64,000 bases of DNA from Mactra quadrangularis (Eukaryota > Mollusca > Bivalvia > Venerida > Mactridae): assembly GCA_025267735.1 (NCBI GenBank), contig CM046303.1, forward strand, positions 46,017,380 through 46,081,379, read 5' to 3'. Positions 55,986 to 64,000 of this stretch are shown here, piece by piece. The first letter of the stretch is position 1. Every line of letters starts with the position of its first letter. The position numbers and the translations under genes were made by a program. The notes under the pieces were generated by a model. It was not told where the DNA came from and did no database searches. It saw nothing but the letters and a program-made list of their open reading frames with translations.

Positions 55986-56176
55986 CGATACGATACGATA
56001 CGATACGATACGGTACCGTACGGTACGGTACGGTACGGTACGGTACGATACGATACGATACGATACGATACGATACGATACGATACGATACGATACAATA
56101 CAATACAATACAATACAATACAATACAATACAATACAATACAATACAATACAATACAATACAATACAATACAATAC
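55986..56176. repeat. Pentanucleotide microsatellite in blocks
   Basis: About 38 units of five bases, ordered in blocks: CGATA, then CGGTA/CCGTA, then CGATA again, then CAATA. The unit backbone is xxxTA throughout, with block-wise switches at the second and third bases. All five-frame ORFs over it are artefacts. Confidence 0.97.
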
Positions 56177-56179
56177 GTT

Positions 56180-56730
56180 TATTCAGCATTAAGCCTATTA
56201 CATATTTACAATACTAATACATGTATAAGCTTTCATTTTTAATCAGCGTCTTCACAGCTTATTATAAATGGAAAAGCTAATCTTTCACTTTTATGAAATG
56301 TATTACCATTTCGTTCTCTTTATTAACAGGTTACTGTTTCCATATAAAATAGTCTGAAACCGTTATTACAAAAATTTCTAGACAGTCATCATTAATCCCA
56401 TTAAACGGAAACTACAAGAAATTTGATGTGAAATGTACATGTATAAAGGGTTCTATTGTTGGTTTTCCACAAAGATTAATCCAAACGTTATTTTTTTTAA
56501 CTATTACTGTAACTCTATATAAGGAAAAATTTATTAAAGCTTATGTAATGCCATTTAACCGCAATGTAACTTATCTTTTACTTGAGGTAAAAGTTCAAAA
56601 TGTATGAAAAAAGAATTATGTATTTCCTAATAAAGTTATATCGACGAGATTAGTCAGTTATATTTTGTCAGCAAAACTGTCATCATTTTAAGTCATGTAG
56701 TGTCAGAAACAAGCACAAAAAATTAAAGGA
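56180..56730. other. Intergenic, no gene seen
   Basis: AT-rich unique DNA between the microsatellite and the next MITE. Confidence 0.4.
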
Positions 56731-56742
56731 ATACGCAGAGCA

Positions 56743-56826
56743 CCATTCTCGTACCCCGAGGTTATCAAGATACTCGATCTAACTAGTTAGAATCGAGAAT
56801 CTTACTAGGTTCTAGGAACGAGAATG
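56743..56826. mobile_element. 84-bp palindromic MITE, copy 2
   Basis: CCATTCTCGTACC...CGAGAATG with ACTAGTTAG at the centre. The right arm TCTTACTAGGTTCTAGGAAC lines up with TCTTACTCGACTCTGGGAAC of the copy at 45202. Perfect 8-bp duplication GCAGAGCA (56735-56742 and 56827-56834). Confidence 0.87.
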
Positions 56827-56989
56827 GCAGAGCATCGACAGATCGAGTTTCCTACAAACCAGTTTTGTAAGGCAAACATCCACAGATATTTGGAGAAATT
56901 GTATTAAAAACATTTTGACAAATAAAGTATCAGTTTGTCTCTACATGTAGCAATCACAGTACAGTACAGTTTATTTACACTTAGCATAG

Positions 56990-57260
56990 GTGGATCCAGC
57001 GGGGGGGTCAGGATTCCCCTAGAATTGGGAAAATTTACCTGTCCATTATTGTATTTTTTGCCTGTAAGTCATTTTTAAGTAGCATGAAGCAATTTTTTTA
57101 ACATAGATTTAATGGTTATGTAGTTTTTATTATCAATAATTTATGTTGCATTTTTCTACAAAATGTGTATAAAAAGGTTGTGGTTCGAGATTCGGACACC
57201 CCCTAGAGAAGTTCGGACCCCCCCCCCCCCCCTAGAAAAAAATGATCCGCCCTGCTTAGC
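56990..57260. repeat. Dispersed repeat with G-run and C-run, copy 2
   Basis: GGTGGATCCAGCGGGGGGGT, AAGTCATTTTTAAGTAGCATG, then GTTCGGACC and a C13-14 run before TAGAAAAAAATGATCCGCCC. Same order as 38262-38543. Confidence 0.75.
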
Positions 57261-57261
57261 A

Positions 57262-57990
57262 CGATTATGTTATATAAGGTACAGAAATTATTAAACAGTT
57301 TGATTTGATACAATGATAATAATAATTGTACAATCAAGAATGAATTAATATGTAAATATCATAAAACACTTTGGTTGTTTGAAGTCAGATACAGTGAATT
57401 GTATGATCAATAAAATGAAGTAAAATAATATTAGTTTGTTAGGATCACAATATTATGTTACTACTGGTGATTCCTGGCATTTAAAATTGTAGGGGAAAAC
57501 AAGAACATTTATTTGTTGTTATCGATATGACTGTGTTGTTATGTTAGCAGTTGTCACAATAATGTGAATTAGTAATATCTCCGGTCCAGTTACGCTGAGG
57601 ACAGCTCACGCTAAATCAATACGTTTTTCAAATTCAAATGTTTAAAATCGTGACGATCATGATTTCGATACAGTTTTACAGTTAATCAGCATATATAAAA
57701 TATCTAGAAAGATCGTTTTAAACATACATGACCTACATGAGTTGTTTAATTTGAATATAACAAAATATAGGACACATTTAAATTCTAGCACATTCGTTGG
57801 CTGATTCACGCGACCGTGTAACGAATAAATGGCGACCAGAGATAAAAGCATGGGCTTAATTTAACCCATTATTTGATGACAAAAAATCTAAAAATAAACA
57901 TGGTTACGGTTATTTCATAATCAACTGTACTTTTCCGATACAGTCATTGCTTCGATTGGGATAAAAATAACTCGTTCAGTGCACAGTTCA
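57262..57990. other. Upstream flank of chromodomain gene
   Basis: AT-rich, no gene seen. Composition turns GC-richer after about 57980, where the promoter region begins. Confidence 0.4.
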
Positions 57991-58100
57991 ACGCCAGACG
58001 TCACTTCGCGCATGCGCGCTGGTTTGTTTACACCCTGCGTTTATTTTACTGCGTAACGGAATACATCGGCTGGTCGATATTTTTATATCGAAGCTGAACG
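57991..58100 (+). promoter_or_regulatory. Putative TATA-less promoter of chromodomain gene
   Basis: CGCGCATGCGCG at 58007-58018 matches the NRF-1 site YGCGCAYGCGCR exactly, and AGACGTCAC at 57996-58004 resembles an ATF/CREB half-site. Local CpG density is the highest in the window. No TATA box at a suitable distance. Typical of housekeeping chromatin genes; function is inferred. Confidence 0.6.
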
Positions 58101-58154
58101 ATGGCAGACCGTGTTTTTATTGCAGATTATATTAAAAAGAAGCGACGCAGAAAG
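58101..58154 (+). CDS. Chromodomain gene exon 1
   Basis: 18 codons from ATG, phase 0 at donor gtaggc. Ends in a run of seven Lys/Arg residues (12-18), denser than the usual IxxxRxxKG chromodomain strand. Confidence 0.82.
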
Positions 58155-61100
58155 GTAGGCATTATTTTATTTTATTCAGTAAACATTTTTCTATCTTTCT
58201 ATGTATTTTTTTCTCATGACATTTTGTATTTATTGAGAAATTGGATGATTTAACAACGCCGGTATAGCTCTCATAATGTGGTAGTCTTGATTTATCAAAT
58301 TGCCTTAAGCTTTGAATGAACAGTGGTTATCGTTATACGTATGAAGTGACATTTAAGTATTTCTCGCAACGCTATCATGTATACTTCATGTTTTATTTGG
58401 TTTTTGACGCGTTTCTACAAATTTAAACATGCATGTATGCATTAATGTGAACAATTAAGCAGTCGATTTTTTGCCTTGTTTTCGCTAGGTTATTGATGTT
58501 TAATGTTCTTTCACATTAGTGCAGAAATTTCGCTATAACATCAGTCATATATAAAAAATTTTGTTACTTAAGCTTCATAAATTAACTTGTTGTTTTATAT
58601 TAATGGGAAATGAGTGCCAATATACTTCAAAAGTATCATTGAAAGATGTCTAGTATGAAAATATGTTCAAAATTGATGCGGACACTTTTCTCTAGAGTTT
58701 CCATGCGTTAACTGCAATGTATTAGAATTTAATTGGCCACTCCTGAATTTCATTCCGATCGAGCATTTGCACAGCATGGTGCTTTATCTTTAATCCATGT
58801 TAATTAAGCATATTACTAAGCACAAACATAACGCTTAAACCATGATAAAAGAATTGATTATGCATTTTATGTGCATGACGCTTGCATGAGCGAAATCCTC
58901 AATTATTTCATTTTTACGCACATGTTCTATACGAGATATGATTTCAGTTTAAGTATGGTGGCATTAATTTTGCATTGCTCATTTATATTTACTCTTGGGT
59001 TGTTTCTTAATGTATATCATTGCCAATCAAAGGAACTCTTTATGTTGCGGTTTCGGACCTAGCCTACGTAAAGGCCGGGACTGGTGAACATAATTGCGCA
59101 AGTTTGATAAGTCTATTGTAGTTGGTCATTATTACACCAGTATCTATCACAGCTTACGATTTATATACACAAAACGCAAAATACCTACGAGGCATTATCT
59201 CAACGACGCAATAATGATGTCGTTTCGGTTTCAGTTCAACTTATCTTATAAACAAAACTCGTCGTACTCAATTACCGGTACACTATCATATTGCTTAAAT
59301 TATTGCTGAAATATTTATGTTTTGCGTCATGTAAAAAATTAACATATGATAAATATTTATTTTAGGAACAAACGCATAGAATGAATTACCCGACTTTTGT
59401 ATTTACTAAATATATTAACCCCCCCCCCTCATTATAGCATGGAATCGTCCTAACCACATATTGCGCAATAGTTGTAAATATCCCCCCCCCTGACATCCGG
59501 TTTACAATCGTGTTCTGTTTCAAAAATAAATCCTTGAACCGAAAATCAAAAGTCAAAATCTATATTATTCTTACGTCTGTCTACGTTTTCAACGGTATAA
59601 CTACGTTAATTTGTTTTTTATTGGCCGTTAGTTTAATCGATATGTAATAAAGCCTCGAGATGATTCCAGAAGGTTAATGTGTTTACATTAGTCAATGTTT
59701 TCCTTTACTATTTATAGTTACAGCCAAATAGATATTGTTTTAGTATCTAGTTGAGACATTTTCTGCAGTATTACATTGCATGGATCTGTGGCAATCGATA
59801 CTAGGTTATTTATGCCATTCTTGTTTGAAGATTTGTCACATTGTTATAACATAATAACTTGTGTATACTTGTTTTATATCAAACTGTCGGTCCTTTGCAA
59901 AGTCATCATAATGCTCGACATTAATCATTATGTCGGTCTATTAGGAAGGCATCGTCATATTTGACATTATGTCGGTCCTTAGGAAAGACATCGTCATATT
60001 TGACATTATGTCGGTCCTCAAGGAAGACATCGTCATATTCGACATTATGTCGTCCTTAAGAAAGACATCGTCATATTTGACATTATGTCAGTCCACTAGG
60101 AAGGCGTCGTCATATTCGACATTATGTCGTCCTTAAGAAAGACATCGTCATATTTGACATTATGTCAGTCCACAAGGAAGGCGTCGTCATATTCGACATT
60201 ATGTCGTCCTTAAGAAAGACGTCGTCATATTCCTTAAGGAAGGCATCGTCATATTCGATTTTATGTCGGTCCTTAAGAAAGACATCGTCATATTTGACAT
60301 TATGTCGGTCCTTAAGGAAGGCATCGTCATATTTGACATTATGTCGGTCCTTAAGGAAGGCATAACCATATTCGAGTGAACTCCATAGATTTAACAGTAT
60401 TGACCAATGTATGAAAACATGCTATACAATGATAACCTGCTAGAATACTAGTAAGGAATGACAATAGTCTCTAATGGTCACAGTAAAATACATTGTCAAT
60501 GCGTACATGTAGTCGATTGAGCCCTACCTTATCCTAGCGTTGTTATTTATGGCAAGAGCAAACCAAACAAAAAAAACTATTTTCATCTGAAGGGTGTACT
60601 GGTTGCTTATGTTGATGTTACTCATAAAAAGAGTATCGTTTGTGGTGCAGTGCCAGAGTGTAGGATTTCGAGTACGGAGGTACCGGACTCGATCCTTAGG
60701 CGAGGCAGGTAATATCCCTCCAGGTTATCAAATATTGACCATCGATGTACCTTCTATAGATGGCGAGTTTGTCGGCTCCGTTTGGAGGGGTTACCTAGCA
60801 CAGGTTAAAGAAGAGAGTCCATGCAGGAACGTTTATGAAGCGAGTTAACCGTCATACATAATCTAATTAAAGTGCGTTGATAACATCGTAAAATCCAATT
60901 AAAAAATATCAAGGAGATTAAATGTTCTAATATTAAAATAAATGAAATGTAGGTAATTTTTGTGTGTGATATATATCTCTCAGTATAATATGTTGTTTAT
61001 TTCTAAGAAGCTATTACCTTGAACTATCGGTTTTTTTTCTTAGACACGAGTCTTATGTCATCTTTCTTACTTGTTTATGCATAAAAAGGATTCTATTTTT

Positions 61101-62115
61101 ATTATCTGATATTCGTAGGTCATAGCCGATTAAAAATAGGAAGAATTAATATATGTTATTAATCATCCTATCTCAAGTACGATGTCTGTTCAACAGAAGT
61201 ATTATTAATTAATTTAGTACCATTATGTAACAGATTTTCCGTCTAGATCTTAGAAAGAGTTTTTGCTGTTTCTTTAGCTACTGGGCTAATAACCATCTAG
61301 TTTACATTTTCCTAGAAATATTAATACCTGATTAATGCAATCATGTGATAGCAAAATGTATTTAGCCATTTTTTGATTAACTTAAGTCACTGACTTTCAT
61401 GTACTTTTTTCTATAAAACATAATCTTCTTATATTGATAGTTCAAGTATAATTTTGGCTTAGAAGTTAAAATTTTCTTGCCTAGTTGGTTTAAAGCGTCA
61501 TCGTGTAATTTGGTTAATGTGGTTGTTTATTGAATTGAATACGTTGATTTTTGAGATGTTATACCCACATTGTAGCCTCGGGGTACATAAATAACTTGAC
61601 TTCCGGATAATGTAGATGACAAAATCTTACTACAGCAAAACCACTCAGCTATAAAATGATGTGTAAAATAGCACATTGTATGCACGTTTGTCTTCACTTG
61701 GATGTATTATACATGTATATATATATAGCAACGCATTGTATAGGTCTTGTAACGGTCAGTCAACGTACTCACCGTTCCTAGAAAGGCTAAGTCTCTGGAT
61801 ATACATGTAGCTGTAAAATATACTTAGCACATACTTCCGTGTGTGGCTGACAACTTCCCTACATGAGTTAGAATCTGTGGTTGGAGGGAGAAAGAATAGC
61901 CGTATAAAGTATTTCACGACCAAGCCCCACGAAAGTAAGCCTCGCCCTGGAATCAAATGTACGACCCCAGGAACAGTAGACTTGTGCGCTTCCAAATGAG
62001 GTAGCCGGGCGGCTGTAACTTTAGTTTATACAACTTATGTAATATTGAATTTCATTTGTTATGTTTTTCAGGGTAACATCGAGTATCTGGTCAAATGGAA
62101 AGGTTACCCAACAAG
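58101..62115 (+). CDS. Chromodomain protein, CBX/HP1-like, 5' part only
   Basis: Two coding exons: 58101-58154 (MADRVFIADYIKKKRRRK) and 62072-62115 (GNIEYLVKWKGYPT plus two bases). The start ATG has A at -3 and G at +4. Together they form the first half of a chromodomain, the methyl-lysine histone H3 reader of HP1 and Polycomb proteins. Cage residues are in register: Phe6, Trp27, Tyr30, spaced 21 and 3 as in HP1. The WEPxxN(I/L) half must be in an exon beyond 62115; none with that motif is visible before 64000. Phe at the first cage position recalls the Polycomb CBX group, KWKGY recalls HP1, so the subgroup is open. Nuclear protein by family knowledge. Confidence 0.85.
58155..59880. other. 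Chromodomain gene intron 1, first part
   Basis: AT-rich. C8-C9 runs at 59419-59428 and 59482-59490. Chance ORFs only. Confidence 0.45.
59885..60372. repeat. 39-bp tandem repeat, about 12 units
   Basis: Units of TATTTGACATTATGTCGGTC followed by CTTAAGGAAGACATCGTCA, with some units lacking a base (38 bp) or partly deleted near 60220. In intron 1 of the chromodomain gene. Confidence 0.92.
60373..61720. other. Chromodomain gene intron 1, second part
   Basis: A tRNA-like patch (TGCCAGAGTGTAGGATTTCG, then GGACTCGATCC) near 60648-60700 may be a SINE relic. Otherwise unique AT-rich DNA. Confidence 0.4.
61726..62014 (-). mobile_element. tRNA-derived SINE, family B, near exon 2
   Basis: GGTCAGTCAACGTACTCACC, GTGGCTGACAACTTCCCTAC and the minus-strand head GCCGCCCGGCTACCTCATTTGG match family B. 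The 3' hairpin is partly lost. Ends about 57 bp before exon 2 of the chromodomain gene. Confidence 0.85.
62072..62115 (+). CDS. Chromodomain gene exon 2
   Basis: Acceptor tttttcag, then GGTAAC; 14 codons and two bases, donor gtaagt. Encodes EYLVKWKGYP, the most conserved chromodomain segment. A SINE ends only about 57 bp upstream. Confidence 0.87.
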
Positions 62116-64000
62116 GTAAGTTTATACATTTAACATAGAATGTAGTTCTAGTCAACTTCCGGTGTATGCGCGCACATGTTCCTAATTTCAAATTATACTC
62201 ATCGTTTTTGCATGTCAGTAGTAGAATAGAAGGTCAAAACTATTTCTCTAACATATCTTACATTTTCTACGAAAGAAGTGTTTTACTTGAGTCCATTTTA
62301 GTCATTATAAATATTTCAAACAGTCTTAATTAAGAAATTCACTTATTATTATTCAGTAAAGGCATCGAGAAAACGACACTTAAACGTAGTGCATAATTAT
62401 CTTTTAACACGTTAAATTAATGACGAAGAAGCCGTCAATATTGTTTAATGATCCATCAATTACAAGAGACATTAGTAATTATGTAATAGCGTGCACTTAT
62501 ACCACAAACTTAAAATGCATGTAGGTTAATATGTTACCTTTACATATCATTACCATATTGACTCTAAGAACGTAACTGAATATCATTACTTCAGTGTGAA
62601 ATGCTGTCACATTTAAATATCCTAACTATGTAGCAAATCAGTAACTTGATATTGTTGTTGAAATGTCAAATGATAGTTCAACAATATGGTCTTTTCATTT
62701 AACCATATTCAACGCATTTTATCATATTTTTTATGAAGTAACATAACTAAAACTTGCGATGTCATTACAAAACATCATATTCTTAACAAGAAATGTACGT
62801 GCGTCCTTAACCGAAGCTCTTTGTTTAAGGTAAACAACACCCTTTCAGTTTTAAATCATTAAGTTTGTATTTACATTAAACTATTTTAAGCTTAAGGCTG
62901 TTAAAAGTGAGAAATACAATAATGCTTAAATAACATAACAAAAAGCTTAAAAATGTTGACGCACGAAGACGTATGTAATATCATGAAACTAGCAGTCGCT
63001 ACAAGTTGGTTTAAAACCATCAAAAACCTCACTTATATAAGTGCGAGACTAAATACATGAACTTGGTATGTTATTTATCTAAATTCCAAGATATTGTGCG
63101 AACCTGCACTTTTAAATGGATGTAGTGAATCAATTAAACCTACGAGATATTGTGGCGTAACGAAATCTACAGCTCTTAAAGTAAATAGTGCGTATTGAAA
63201 CAAATTTGAATTGTTTTTAGGCAGGCCTAGTTCATCACTGTACCTACTCGTTTAAATCTTCTCAATACTAGCCTTGTGGTACAAGTAAACACACTATCCA
63301 CCTCCGAAACAAAATATACACCAAATAAACAAAGGTCAAAATTCAGTACATAAAACTCCCGGATGTAAACTACATGTATATCAAAACAAACATCATACAA
63401 CACCCATTCTCTGTTTATTAACGTACTGGGTTTTTATTTGACGTCAAAGGGGAATATAAGGTTACATAACCCCTTGATCTTGTTATCATTCAATTTGTCA
63501 GAAGTTTTTTTATTTGACTGATAACATTATAACCAGATTGACCTTTAACCTCTGTTTTTATTTAAGTCTATATCGACCAAAATGACGCACGAATCTCTTC
63601 TAATGTGACAGTGGTAATAGAAAATGATTCACGCTAATGGTGATTGTGAAAACGATAATGAATCATATTGAACGTCTTGTAACCGACCTCATTGATTGTT
63701 ATTTTTGATGCATGCGGAACACGTCAACATTTTTCTGTTGCAGCATTTATAATGAGAGAGATTTGTCAGATTGTTTCGAGTATTTTGAAGATGCTAACTA
63801 AAGTGATGCATGGACAATGTTGTTTGCAATTTAACACTTTTTCTGATTTTGTGCTGCTTCTCATCTCCAAATTATATAACTGGAAAAATGTGGATTATCA
63901 CATCTAATTAAGGGGCCCCTCTGTAGCCAGGCATCATTATTTGGTGCGCGGACACTTATTAAACCTCGGACCCACTCACGCAACTGTTAAACGGACATAA
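62116..64000. other. Chromodomain gene intron 2 (continues past window)
   Basis: AT-rich. No exon with the WEP half of the chromodomain was found. Nothing else recognised. Confidence 0.5.

Noticed and set aside
55888..56217. Several long overlapping ORFs on both strands
   Set aside because: They are translations of the pentanucleotide microsatellite; every frame lacks stops for compositional reasons.
63742..63799. Possible third exon of the chromodomain gene (acceptor ctgttgcag, then SIYNERDLSDCFEYFEDAN and a stop)
   Set aside because: Phase fits and the acceptor is good, but it lacks the WEPxxN half that must complete a chromodomain, and it would end the protein at about 50 residues.
1..64000. 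CRISPR arrays, operons, ribosome binding sites, prokaryotic mobile elements
   Set aside because: Introns with GT..AG borders, SINEs and MITEs show this is animal nuclear DNA; the tandem repeats have no spacers of CRISPR type.

Overview
The window looks like nuclear DNA of an animal, most likely a marine mollusc and probably a bivalve. It is AT-rich. Coding sequence is broken into short exons with GT..AG introns. Introns and intergenic DNA are packed with tRNA-derived SINEs, hAT-type MITEs, LINE relics and tandem repeats. Organism assignment is inference from gene content and repeat style; nothing here fixes the species.

Three protein genes are supported. (1) A GH18 chitinase on the minus strand, bp 15178 down to about 339, eight coding exons whose reading phases all join. 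It encodes a signal peptide, the catalytic DxxDxDxE motif and the expected GH18 landmarks, about 400 residues if the TAA at 339-341 is used. (2) A sodium:solute-symporter-family gene of the DUR3 urea transporter type on the plus strand, bp 33677 or 33700 to 48371, nine recognised exons. One exon carries an apparent 1-bp frameshift, and one adds a cysteine-rich segment absent from the plant DUR3 as I recall it. (3) The 5' end of a chromodomain (CBX/HP1-like) gene on the plus strand, starting at 58101 with a second exon at 62072-62115; the rest lies beyond the window. The three genes share no evident pathway: a secreted polysaccharide hydrolase, a membrane transporter and a chromatin reader that happen to be neighbours.

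Layout: 1-15.2 kb chitinase and its repeat-filled introns, including a satellite-like block in intron 1; 15.2-33.6 kb intergenic, with two LINE relics (16.3-16.8 and 21.8-24.5 kb), hAT MITEs and SINEs; 33.6-48.4 kb DUR3-like gene; 48.4-58.0 kb intergenic, mostly unique AT-rich DNA with a few repeats; 58.0-64 kb chromodomain gene, its GC-richer promoter with an NRF-1-type palindrome, and a large first intron.

The most notable non-genic signal is the mobile-element content. Several MITEs have clean 8-9 bp target duplications, including palindromic ones under 100 bp. Two SINE families share a 3' hairpin with compensatory stem changes. Three very short insertions, two of them made of only that hairpin plus a CAAA tail, carry target-site duplications of their own.
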